Assembly: GCA_910579265.1 (NCBI GenBank)
Contig: CAJTTE010000007.1
Coordinates: forward strand, 1-28,652
Direction of reading: 5' to 3'
Source of the DNA: an uncultured Ruminiclostridium sp.
Lineage (GTDB): Bacteria > Bacillota > Clostridia > Oscillospirales > Ruminococcaceae
Length of the DNA stretch: 28,652 nt
The position numbers were made by a program, and so were the translations under genes. Of this stretch, positions 1 through 6,905 are shown in pieces. Below the pieces are notes generated by a model. The model did no database searches and was not told the DNA's origin. It was given only the letters and a program-made list of their open reading frames with translations. Each line of letters opens with the position of its first letter. Within the stretch, counting starts at the first letter, position 1.

Positions 1-417
1 AACCGTCCCCGCAAACCCTCATTCCTTCGTTCCTTCTTTTCCCGGATTTTCACTTTATTTTTGGTTAGCTTACGCTAACCTCAGAAAGGCGTTGAACGCC
101 ATGAAGCCGCAATTAGTGCTGAAAGCGACACATATACGCTAAGTATCCATAATTTTAGGTTGCCGGTGCGATTTATTTTAACATTTTTCGGCCCTAATAT
201 AATTACGTCGGGTAAAGACAGGACGGCGCCTGTTTATTGCATTGGCGCCGTCCCGTATGCATTGTCTGCGGCTTTGAAGCCGTTGTGTCTGTATATCCTT
301 TTGTCGGCGCGATATCCGTCTCGTTTTCGGGTATGCTCCGCTTTTTTCGGATGCGGCGTGCCGCGGCAAAACCGATATCTGAATCTTTCGGGAGACGGTT
401 ATAATATCGTGGGCATC
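1..417. other. Noncoding region with several hairpins
   Basis: No convincing gene is seen here; open frames have no ribosome binding site and no family character. The stretch holds several perfect inverted repeats: GGTTAGC/GCTAACC at 63-69 and 74-80 (loop TTAC, which reads GTAA on the minus strand), GGCGT/ACGCC at about 88-100, GGACGGCGCC/GGCGCCGTCC at 221-230 and 244-253 (10-bp stem, 13-nt loop), CGGCTT/AAGCCG at 269-282 and GCGGC/GCCGC at 353-364. None is followed by a clear T-run, so they are not obvious terminators. They may be intergenic repeat debris or a structured transcript; I do not recognise a known RNA family. Confidence 0.4.
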
Positions 418-597
418 TTACAGACAACACCGCACAATGACCGCCTGATGGCTTTGCGTGCGGCTTGCCTGCATATTTCCGTCAGCTTACACAAATTCTC
501 ATTGAAATACGTCGGTATTCCTGCGCCCGATTTATGCAAGCTTACGAAATATCTGACTGCGCGATTCACACCCAATCATTGTGCGGTGTTGCCTTAA
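418..597 (+). mobile_element. MITE-like 180-bp element, copy 1
   Basis: This 180-bp stretch is repeated, with scattered substitutions and small indels, at 5361-5540 in the same orientation. Its ends are inverted repeats of about 22 nt. The right end read on the minus strand begins TTAAGGCAACACCGCACAA, and the left end (418-440) is a slightly decayed version beginning TTACAGACAACACC. A second, inner pair of imperfect inverted repeats around a TTGCATA core lets the whole element fold back on itself. It encodes no transposase, which fits a miniature inverted-repeat element mobilised in trans. Its TTAA terminus at 594-597 overlaps the end of sigF and contributes that gene's TAA stop codon. Open frames across it are shadows shared by both copies. 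Confidence 0.75.
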
Positions 598-1253
598 GTT
601 TCCATCAGCTCCCTGAGCTTTGCGAGGACTTTTTTTTCCTTTCTTGAAACTTGTACCTGTGAAAGGCCGAGAGCATGTCCCGCTTCGGATTGGGTTTTGT
701 TTTCCATATACCGCAGATTTATCAGTGAGCGTTCTTCCTCGCTGAGAAGAGCAAGACATTGTTCCAGGGCAATATGCTCTGTAAGCTTTGCCTGTTCGGG
801 CGGCACCGGGATATCAAGCTGATCGCCTTCATCGTCGGAAAAGGTGAGAGAAAGGGGAGGGGCCGCTGCGGATACGGCTTCTCCGGCTAATTCCACGGAG
901 ACGCCCAAAGCGTCGGCTATTTCGGAAATGCGCGGTTCGCTTCCTTTTTTACGAAGCTCATCGCGTATCCTTGAGGCTTTCATTGAAAGCTCCTTTAAGC
1001 CGCGGCTTACCTTGACCGAGCCTCCGTCCCGGAATAGGCGTTTAAGCTCTCCGAGTATTACCGGAACGGCATAAGTCGAGAATCTGAGCCCTCTTGTCTC
1101 GTCGAAGCCGTTGGCGGCTTTTATAAGTCCCTCGCAGCCTGCGGCGAAAAGCTCCTCATATTCTATCCCCCTCCCCTTGAATTTGGCGGCAAGGGAGTGG
1201 ACGAGCCCCAGATTGTCCTGCACGAATTTATTGTCTGTTTTGTTCATAGGCAT
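594..1253 (-). CDS. sigF: Sporulation sigma factor SigF (SpoIIAC)
   Basis: RNA polymerase sigma-70 family factor of 219 aa that directs early forespore transcription. Region 2 is clear (RFSTYAVPVILGELKRLFRD, then SVKVSRGLKEL), region 3 follows (EPRISEIADALGVS), and region 4 has a helix-turn-helix ending in TQSEAGHALGLSQVQVSRKE, closely resembling B. subtilis SigF. SigG is similar, but position as third gene after spoIIAA and spoIIAB makes SigF the right call. It starts 6 nt after the spoIIAB stop, so translation is probably coupled; an alternative ATG lies two codons downstream. The protein is somewhat shorter than B. subtilis SigF (255 aa), mainly at the N-terminus. The last codon and the TAA stop use bases of the adjoining 180-bp repeat element. 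SpoIIAB is expected to hold it inactive until the forespore forms. Confidence 0.95.
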   Translation of the reverse strand: MPMNKTDNKFVQDNLGLVHSLAAKFKGRGIEYEELFAAGCEGLIKAANGFDETRGLRFSTYAVPVILGELKRLFRDGGSVKVSRGLKELSMKASRIRDELRKKGSEPRISEIADALGVSVELAGEAVSAAAPPLSLTFSDDEGDQLDIPVPPEQAKLTEHIALEQCLALLSEEERSLINLRYMENKTQSEAGHALGLSQVQVSRKEKKVLAKLRELMET

Positions 1254-1259
1254 TACCGG

Positions 1260-1706
1260 TCATTGTTCCGATTCAAATTTATCAGTAAGGCGTTTTTTCA
1301 TAATTACGGTCGTTCCTTTGCCGAGGCGGCTTGTAACCTTAAGACTGTCGGTAAAAGCTTCCATTACCGCAAAGCCGAGACCTGCCCGCTCTTCGTCGGG
1401 AGCAGTTGTAAAAAGCGGAGTCATAGCCTGTTTGACATTTGCTATGCCGCATCCTCTGTCGGAAATTTTTATGTAAAGGCAGTTGTCGTCTGTCATTTTA
1501 AGGGTGATCGTTATATCTCCGGCCTTGTCTCGGTAGCCGTGTACGATGGAGTTGGTGACCGCCTCGCAGACTGCTGAACGTATATCAGTAAGCTCCTCCA
1601 CCGTTGGGTCCGCCTGGGCGGCAAAAGCGGCTATACAGCTTCTTGCCAGCGCTTCGTTTTTTGACATGGCCGGTATTGTTATTTTCATGGAATTTATTGT
1701 TTTCAT
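1260..1706 (-). CDS. spoIIAB: Anti-sigma F factor SpoIIAB
   Basis: GHKL-type serine kinase of 148 aa that binds and inhibits SigF and phosphorylates SpoIIAA. The N-box is AVCEAVTNSIVHGY (about residues 46-59), the G1 box is ISDRGCGI and the G2 region is GLGFAVMEAFTDSL, followed by GKGTTVIMKK. These are the expected ATP-binding motifs, and the length matches B. subtilis SpoIIAB (146 aa). The ATG overlaps the spoIIAA stop codon as ATGA (4 nt), showing translational coupling; AAAGGATGATC lies upstream. An internal ATG six codons later aligns better with the B. subtilis start but lacks its own ribosome binding site. Partner switching with SpoIIAA sets SigF activity. Confidence 0.96.
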   Translation of the reverse strand: MKTINSMKITIPAMSKNEALARSCIAAFAAQADPTVEELTDIRSAVCEAVTNSIVHGYRDKAGDITITLKMTDDNCLYIKISDRGCGIANVKQAMTPLFTTAPDEERAGLGFAVMEAFTDSLKVTSRLGKGTTVIMKKRLTDKFESEQ

Positions 1707-2041
1707 TTTATGATCATCCTTTCATTGGGTTTTGCGCCTTCCGGCAGTATCATATTCTGAAGCCCTGCCAGCCTGATAATTTTTTCCGCATAACGGGACG
1801 GATTTTTCACTTTTACGCTTCCGCCGTAGACCTCGGCGACTCGTTGACGTCCTAAAATAAGGCCTATCCCGCTGCTGTCCATAAAGCTCACGCCGGAAAA
1901 ATCAAGTATGCAAAGCTTCGGAGTATATTTTTCAAGTCTTGCGTCGATTATTTCTCTGGCACCCGCTGCCGTATGGTGATCAAGCTCGCCTGTCAGCAAA
2001 GCGGTAATGTGATCTTCACCGGTTATTATTTCCACTGTCAT
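1703..2041 (-). CDS. spoIIAA: Anti-anti-sigma factor SpoIIAA
   Basis: STAS-domain protein of 112 aa. When dephosphorylated it captures SpoIIAB and frees SigF. The signature LTGELDHHTA near residues 16-25 and FSGVSFMDSSGIGLILGR around residues 48-65 match the family; the serine of DSSG is the residue phosphorylated by SpoIIAB. Length agrees with B. subtilis SpoIIAA (117 aa). The start is supported by AAGGAGAAGC just upstream. It is the first gene of the spoIIA operon. A hairpin at 2073-2100 (GCCTGC/GCAGGC with near-continuous pairing) would lie in its leader. I could not place a convincing sigma-H promoter. Confidence 0.96.
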   Translation of the reverse strand: MTVEIITGEDHITALLTGELDHHTAAGAREIIDARLEKYTPKLCILDFSGVSFMDSSGIGLILGRQRVAEVYGGSVKVKNPSRYAEKIIRLAGLQNMILPEGAKPNERMIIK

Positions 2042-2108
2042 TTTTGCTTCTCCTTCCTTTAGACTGCAAACAGCCTGCCACTGAATAAATAGTAGCAGGC
2101 CTGCAGAG

Positions 2109-2138
2109 AAAAAACCGTCGAATTCGGAGGAATCCGAA
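2109..2138 (-). terminator. Possible terminator after the SpoIIQ-like gene
   Basis: On the minus strand a TTCGGA/TCCGAA hairpin with a 4-nt loop (2123-2138) is followed after about 8 nt by a run of six T (2109-2114). It lies between the stop of the SpoIIQ-like gene and the start of spoIIAA. The T-run is displaced from the stem, so termination may be weak and read-through into spoIIA is possible. Confidence 0.35.
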
Positions 2139-2154
2139 AAACGTGCAGCTTATT

Positions 2155-2877
2155 TTAATTGCTTTCGGTAAAGCTGAGTGGGCTGATAAACTCTCCGTCC
2201 TTCTTTACCTCAAAATGAATATGGGAATCCAGAGCGCATTCGCAGTCGGCGGTATTGCCCACCTTGCCGATAACATCACCGCAGGCGGCGGTTTGTCCTA
2301 TGGTAACGGGTACATTGGGATCAAGGCCACAGTAATTGCTCACATAACCGTCCCCGTGATCAAGGGAAACACATACGCCCCAAAGCGGATCCTCCCAGAC
2401 ATTCAGTATCGTTCCTTCACCTGCCGCTTTGACGTCCGTGCCTGCTTCGGCTGCAATATCTATTCCGTCATGTGTCTGCCATAGATTCAGCGTTTGTGAT
2501 TTGACCAGCTCGCCATCGCTGTAAGGATTGATGATTTCACCTTCAACGGGCAAAGCTCTTGGTGATTTTGCCGTAAAGAAATTATTTGCCGCTGTTGTAG
2601 GCGGTTCCGTAGTGACGTCCGTTGCGGATGCTTCCGCACTGGTTGAAACAGGCGGCGCGGTGATCGGCGAAGTCGTATCCAGCGGTATGCCGGGCTGGTT
2701 TTTATCAACCTCCAGAAACAGGTTGTCATTGTCGTTTCCCTCCCCGAATCCGTTCATTATTGTGTTGTAAGCATAATAGGTAGACAGTCCTACTGCGGCA
2801 ACGCTCAATGCTAAAGCTATTATAAAGCCCTTACCCTTAAATGCCGCCCTTACCTTGGCAAATCCTTGTTTTTTCAT
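2155..2877 (-). CDS. SpoIIQ-like LytM/M23 domain membrane protein
   Basis: About 240 aa, with a cytoplasmic basic N-terminus, one membrane segment (FIIALALSVAAVGLSTYYAY), a Thr/Pro-rich linker and a C-terminal M23 (LytM) domain. The zinc ligands are present: HDGID (H136, D140) and HIHF (H219, H221). The usual catalytic YxHL motif instead reads YCGL (182-185), so hydrolytic activity is doubtful. That pattern fits SpoIIQ, the forespore half of the SpoIIQ-SpoIIIAH channel, rather than a cell-wall hydrolase. Location just upstream of spoIIA supports a sporulation role. Start chosen for 9-nt spacing from GGAAAGGA; ATGs at 2883 and 2901 are in frame. A general M23 endopeptidase remains possible. 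Confidence 0.75.
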   Translation of the reverse strand: MKKQGFAKVRAAFKGKGFIIALALSVAAVGLSTYYAYNTIMNGFGEGNDNDNLFLEVDKNQPGIPLDTTSPITAPPVSTSAEASATDVTTEPPTTAANNFFTAKSPRALPVEGEIINPYSDGELVKSQTLNLWQTHDGIDIAAEAGTDVKAAGEGTILNVWEDPLWGVCVSLDHGDGYVSNYCGLDPNVPVTIGQTAACGDVIGKVGNTADCECALDSHIHFEVKKDGEFISPLSFTESN

Positions 2878-2901
2878 ATCCATAAGTCCTTTCCGTTGCA
2901 T

Positions 2902-3280
2902 ATTGAGCTTAAATATTTGCTTGCGTGGTTAGTTTTGGCAGTTTTTCGGAAAAATATACGCGGGAAGGGAAAAAATGTAAGCGGGCTTTTTATAGACGCT
3001 TGTTTACCCTGCCTGCAACCGTATCCGCAGGTTATACCGGGATATAACTGAGAAAATGCCGTGCCGGACATTCGGTTCTGATTTTGAGCGTGCTCACATA
3101 AAATCAATATGCGGATTTTAAGCATGTCTTTATCGCTTACAAGGCAAAATTTCGCAGAGGTAACATGACATTTCAAAAAAATTTTAAGGCGGCAGACGGC
3201 ATAACATAATTTGCCTAAAGATGCGTGTCTTGCTTAATGTGAACACGCTCTGATTATATGCTTTGCCGGAATCGGAAAAC
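2902..3280. other. Intergenic region between divergent genes
   Basis: This divides the divergent SpoIIQ-like gene (minus) and the aspartate kinase gene (plus). No coding region with a ribosome binding site is evident. A small inverted repeat, GCGTGT/ACACGC, lies at 3223-3248. I looked for a lysine riboswitch upstream of the aspartate kinase and for a sigma-F promoter facing the SpoIIQ-like gene, and found neither convincingly. Confidence 0.4.
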
Positions 3281-3309
3281 TTGCAATTTCCTTTTGACTG
3301 TGATATACT
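3281..3309 (+). promoter_or_regulatory. Promoter candidate for aspartate kinase
   Basis: TTGCAA at 3281-3286 and TATACT at 3304-3309 are spaced by 17 nt, a good sigma-A arrangement about 50 nt before the start codon. A perfect TATAAT also occurs at 3322-3327 but without a matching -35, so the upstream pair is preferred. Confidence 0.5.
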
Positions 3310-3358
3310 GTATTATCGGTTTATAATATTGATATTGCACGACAGAAAGGGCATAAAG

Positions 3359-4675
3359 ATGGCTAAAGTGGTTAAATTCGGCGGAAGCTCACTGGCTGAC
3401 GCCAATCAGTTTCGGAAGGTAGCTCAGATAATCCGTTCCGACAGTAAGAGAAGATATGTTGTTCCGTCCGCGCCGGGAAAACGCTTTGCGGATGATACCA
3501 AGGTGACGGATATGCTTTATAATTGCTATGATGCGGTGGGAAAAGGAAAAAACGCTACGGTGGAATTTCTGCCTATTGCCGAGAGATTTAACGGGATAAT
3601 CGGTGATCTGGGCTTGACTATAAGCCTTGACGATGAATTTGAGATAATAACGGAGAATTTTAAGAAAAGAGCGGGAAGGGATTATGCTGCAAGCCGGGGC
3701 GAGTATCTTAACGGGATAATTCTTGCCAATTTTCTTGGTTTCGAGTTTGTTGATGCGGCGAAATGCGTTTTTTTTACTGCCGGCGGTGAATTTGACGTTG
3801 ATCTTACCGATGCCTGCCTGGCTTCGGTGCTCGAGGGATATTCCGAAGCGGTGATTCCCGGATTTTACGGTGCAAAGCCCGATGGAACTATCAAAACGTT
3901 TACAAGAGGTGGCAGTGATTTTACCGGTTCGGTTGTTGCAAAGGCGATCGGAGCGGAGCTGTATGAAAACTGGACGGATGTAAGCGGATTTCTTGCGGCG
4001 GATCCGCGTATAGTGGAGGATCCGGAAATTATCGATTACATAACATATAAAGAGCTTCGGGAGCTTTCTTACATGGGGGCTTCTGTCCTTCATCAGGATG
4101 CGATTTTTCCGGTAAGAACTGCTAAAATACCCATAAACATACGCAATACCAACCTTCCGGACGATCCGGGAACCATGATAGTTCCGGAAGCGCCGGAAAA
4201 AACAGGAGGGCGTGTCATCACCGGTATTGCCGGGAAAAAGCATTTCAGCGTTATATCAATAGAAAAGGATGAGATGAATTCCGAGGTAGGCTTTCTGAGA
4301 AGACTTCTTACCGTTCTGGATCATGAAGGGGTGGGCTTTGAGCATATTCCTACCGGTATAGATACAATGAGCCTTGTGGTAAACAGTGATGAACTGTCAG
4401 ATCATCCTAATCTTGTAAAATATATTACTGATATAACGCATCCGAATCATATAGAGGTTATCAACAATTTAGCGCTGGTAGCCGTTGTGGGCAGAAGCAT
4501 GAAGGAAAAGCGCGGAACTGCCACCAGAATATTTGCCGCGCTGTCTCATGCTGATATAAATATAAAAATGATCGATCAGGGATCAAGCGAGTTGAATATT
4601 ATTGTGGGTATAGACGAAAAAGATTTTGAAAAGGCTATTCGTGTTATTTATGACATGTTTATGCTTTCCGAATAA
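3359..4675 (+). CDS. Aspartate kinase
   Basis: Phosphorylates L-aspartate, the first step towards lysine, threonine, methionine and diaminopimelate. The 438-aa protein begins MAKVVKFGGSSLA, the canonical aspartokinase KFGGSS motif. It also has FTRGGSDFTGS and VSGFLAADPRIV of the kinase domain, and C-terminal tandem ACT domains with VVGRSMKEKRGTATRIFAAL and IKMIDQGSSELNIIVGI. Size and layout fit a monofunctional aspartokinase. The start at 3359 is chosen because KFGGSS falls at residues 6-11 and GAAAGGG lies just upstream; an in-frame upstream extension to 3263 has no family character. ACT domains imply allosteric feedback by an end-product amino acid, but which one cannot be read from sequence alone. 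Confidence 0.95.
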   Translation: MAKVVKFGGSSLADANQFRKVAQIIRSDSKRRYVVPSAPGKRFADDTKVTDMLYNCYDAVGKGKNATVEFLPIAERFNGIIGDLGLTISLDDEFEIITENFKKRAGRDYAASRGEYLNGIILANFLGFEFVDAAKCVFFTAGGEFDVDLTDACLASVLEGYSEAVIPGFYGAKPDGTIKTFTRGGSDFTGSVVAKAIGAELYENWTDVSGFLAADPRIVEDPEIIDYITYKELRELSYMGASVLHQDAIFPVRTAKIPINIRNTNLPDDPGTMIVPEAPEKTGGRVITGIAGKKHFSVISIEKDEMNSEVGFLRRLLTVLDHEGVGFEHIPTGIDTMSLVVNSDELSDHPNLVKYITDITHPNHIEVINNLALVAVVGRSMKEKRGTATRIFAALSHADINIKMIDQGSSELNIIVGIDEKDFEKAIRVIYDMFMLSE

Positions 4676-4797
4676 TATTCTGTGGCAATCGACGTACATT
4701 CGGACCGACGCAACGGTAGGTCATTTTGTAAATGCTGTGCTGATCTTGTATTTTATTCATTTGAAGCTGCCGGCGAAATCAAGAAAGGAAAGAGGAT

Positions 4798-5364
4798 ATG
4801 AAGCTTGAAAATATAAAGGTCTATGATATGGAGGAAAGCTTCAGAGCAAGCAAGTATCCCATGGCTGTGGATACAAACGCGGTAAACGGTGATATAACCG
4901 ACAGGATAAAAAAACTGGCTCAAAGCCCGAAGGGAGAAGGGCATGATCAGTTTTTGACCGGAATCAGGGTTGCGTTTGATCTTACCTTTACCGTTAAGGC
5001 ATGGACGGAAGCTGAAAGATACCGTTTTCTCGAATTTGTATCCAGCCAGTCCACAATGCACCGAATCGCAAAGTTTGATTTGTCCTGTCAGTATAACGAA
5101 TATGTTGATCCCCGCATGATAGAAATTATGGAGGAGCTTAAAAACCGCTATAACGAGACGAATGATCCGGAGGATTACCTTAGGCTGCTGTATTCAAATC
5201 CCTGCGGTTTTGAGCTTACCGCAAGACTAACTACAAATTACCGCTGCCTTAAGACCATATACAGTCAGAGAAAGAATCACAGGCTGCCGGAATGGAGAGA
5301 TTTTTGTACGGAAATCAGGAAGCTGCCATATGCTATGGAACTGATCGTAGGGGATCCTTGTTAA
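4798..5364 (+). CDS. Unrecognised 188-aa protein, possibly ThyX-like
   Basis: Well-formed gene with AAGGAAAGAGGAT ahead of the ATG, 122 nt after the aspartate kinase gene. I do not recognise it with confidence. It is soluble, has no membrane segment, and contains SSQSTMHR in the middle and, near the C-terminus, TARLTTNYRCLKTIYSQRKN followed by HRLPEW. That pattern recalls a family found in clostridia and phages, and loosely the C-terminal part of flavin-dependent thymidylate synthases (ThyX); this is inference. The gene ends GAT-CCT-TGT-TAA, where the last T of TGT and the TAA come from the end of the 180-bp repeat element. The native C-terminus may therefore have been altered. The probable original terminator lies beyond the element at 5555-5590. 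Confidence 0.7.
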   Translation: MKLENIKVYDMEESFRASKYPMAVDTNAVNGDITDRIKKLAQSPKGEGHDQFLTGIRVAFDLTFTVKAWTEAERYRFLEFVSSQSTMHRIAKFDLSCQYNEYVDPRMIEIMEELKNRYNETNDPEDYLRLLYSNPCGFELTARLTTNYRCLKTIYSQRKNHRLPEWRDFCTEIRKLPYAMELIVGDPC

Positions 5365-5540
5365 GGCAATACCGCAAAATGACCGCCTGACGGCTTTGCG
5401 TGCGGCTTGCTTGCATATATTCCGTCATCTTACACAAATTCTCCTTGAAATACGTCAGTATTCCTGCGTCGAATTTATGCAAGCTTACGAAATATCTGAT
5501 TGCGCAATTCACACGCAATCATTGTGCGATGTTGCCTTAA
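5361..5540 (+). mobile_element. MITE-like 180-bp element, copy 2
   Basis: Second copy of the element at 418-597, same length and orientation. Its ends are better preserved: the left end begins TTAAGGCAATACCGCA and the right end read on the minus strand begins TTAAGGCAACATCGCA. The terminal inverted repeats of about 22 nt end in TTAA on both sides. Inner arms around TTGCATA also pair imperfectly. No transposase is encoded. The left TTAA supplies the stop codon of the 188-aa gene, and the element separates that gene from a hairpin terminator starting 15 bp beyond it. Direct target duplications are not obvious unless TTAA or TA itself is the duplicated site. Confidence 0.8.
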
Positions 5541-5554
5541 ATATGTTTGGCATT

Positions 5555-5590
5555 AAAGGGAAGCCGGTGTGCTTCCCTTTAAGTTTTTAT
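5555..5590 (+). terminator. Rho-independent terminator
   Basis: Perfect 10-bp stem AAAGGGAAGC/GCTTCCCTTT (5555-5564 and 5571-5580) with a 6-nt loop, followed by AAGTTTTTA. It most likely served the 188-aa gene before the 180-bp element was inserted between them. Confidence 0.75.
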
Positions 5591-6736
5591 AAAAACTCCG
5601 GTCGCTTTACGGAAATGCGAATGCTTATCGTTATACCGTAAAAAGAGTGCAGCAAAGCGGAGCGATTCCCCTGAATCGGTACAATGTTCTCAAACATTAA
5701 AATAATTTTTCCTATTTCCTTCGTTTGAGGTTATTATGTTTTTAAGGTTTTTAACGGACGAATAAGAAAAAAATATGCATAAGCATTTGAATGACTATAA
5801 GAGAGACCTTATCGTAAAAGCAGTCTTGTCATAGGCGGCGTTATTCCTTGTGCGATCGATAATAACAGGTTGAGGATTCGTTTGAAGCATCTGATGGTAA
5901 AGCGGCAAAGAAGCACTATTTATTTCTTATGTCTACTGCATTTACATTTATCCGGAAGACGACGTATCGTTTTTGCCCGGTGACCGGATATAAAAGCCCG
6001 GTTTCGGTGTGAGTGACAAAAATATTTCTTAAATTAAAAGATGAACCTGAAATAAATAGCGGATTGCGGGAATAAAAAACTTATTTTTTGGATTTGTCAA
6101 ATATAAGTCTGCCGAGTGCTTATTCTATACGGATATTTAAGCATTTTTAAGCCTTGCATCCGCTGAGAGACGGCTTCTTTATTTCGGCTTAAAGCTGACT
6201 TTTAGGAGCATCATCGCTTTGGCATGGAGTTAAAGGCATATTTATCTGATCGCATAACATTCCGCGTAATTATGGCGTTGACTGAAAATCAGCATATTAC
6301 TGCCGTTTCCTCCGATAATGACCGTTTTTAATGCGCCGCTTAACAGCACTCACGAGAGATTTTTTGTATTTCTTTTAAAAAATTTTGCTGTTTTTATTAT
6401 AGGCTATCTGAAAAGCTGCGGCTTGTAGGATCTGTACTGACCGCAGACTCTTTCCGCATCAAATAATAAGGATGGCTGTCCAAAGAGATAACTGCAAAAC
6501 ACCCTCGTATTTATCCGCTTTTTCCTTTAAATCGCCGTGCTTTAGCTAAATTGTACAAATTTGTTTTGTATTCGGATACGCCCTAAAGATCCTATTATTG
6601 TATTATCAAAAAGCAAAAAAAGCCAATAAACCGGTTACATTTTTGTGCAGTTTGCGAAAGGTGTAACTTTTTTTGTTACAGTTTTAGCAATATCACCAAA
6701 AAACAGTTTTTGGTGTGAAAAAATTTTAGATTGATA
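5591..6736. other. Long AT-rich noncoding region upstream of the pilus operon
   Basis: More than 1.1 kb without a supportable gene on either strand; no open frame has both length and a ribosome binding site. The part nearest the pilus operon has features that look regulatory. GTTACA or its complement occurs three times (6634-6639, 6662-6667, 6675-6680), the last two forming a hairpin around seven T. A second perfect hairpin (9-bp stem CACCAAAAA/TTTTTGGTG, 6694-6715) sits just before the promoter. The rest may be regulatory, an untranslated leader of something unrecognised, or decayed sequence. Confidence 0.4.
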
Positions 6737-6765
6737 TTGTACAATTGTAATTTTTGTGCTATAAT
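6737..6765 (+). promoter_or_regulatory. Promoter of the pilC operon
   Basis: TTGTAC (6737-6742), a 17-nt spacer, and a perfect TATAAT (6760-6765) preceded by TGC, an extended -10. Expected start is near 6772, giving a leader of roughly 130 nt before pilC. The leader has a GCAGTTTTTC stretch near 6823 that can pair with GAAAACTGC near 6856. Confidence 0.75.
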
Positions 6766-6905
6766 ATGTTCGGGTAATTGTCGGTTGTTATTTAAAAAAA
6801 TGATACCGGCTTGACAAAAACGGCAGTTTTTCAGTTAAAGGGGAATCATTTTTGTGAAAACTGCTTTGTGCTCGTATCCAAAAAAATCATGCGGAGGTAA
6901 ACACA

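Noticed and set aside
160..597. 145-codon open frame on the plus strand
   Set aside because: It crosses hairpins and the whole repeat element, lacks a ribosome binding site and has a composition unlike a real protein.
465..647. Open frame inside the first 180-bp element, similar to one at 5396-5641 in the second copy
   Set aside because: Similarity only reflects that both lie in the same repeated noncoding element; no ribosome binding site, each runs out into unrelated flanking sequence, and no protein family character.
2884..3060. Sigma-F promoter for the SpoIIQ-like gene
   Set aside because: GTATA-like -35 elements occur on the minus strand but none has a matching -10 (GG-rich) element at the right spacing.
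2902..3358. Lysine riboswitch upstream of aspartate kinase
   Set aside because: The expected conserved L-box segments were not found; only a small 6-bp hairpin is present.
3389..4243. 284-codon frame antisense to aspartate kinase
   Set aside because: It lies entirely within a clear aspartate kinase gene on the other strand; it is a codon-bias shadow.
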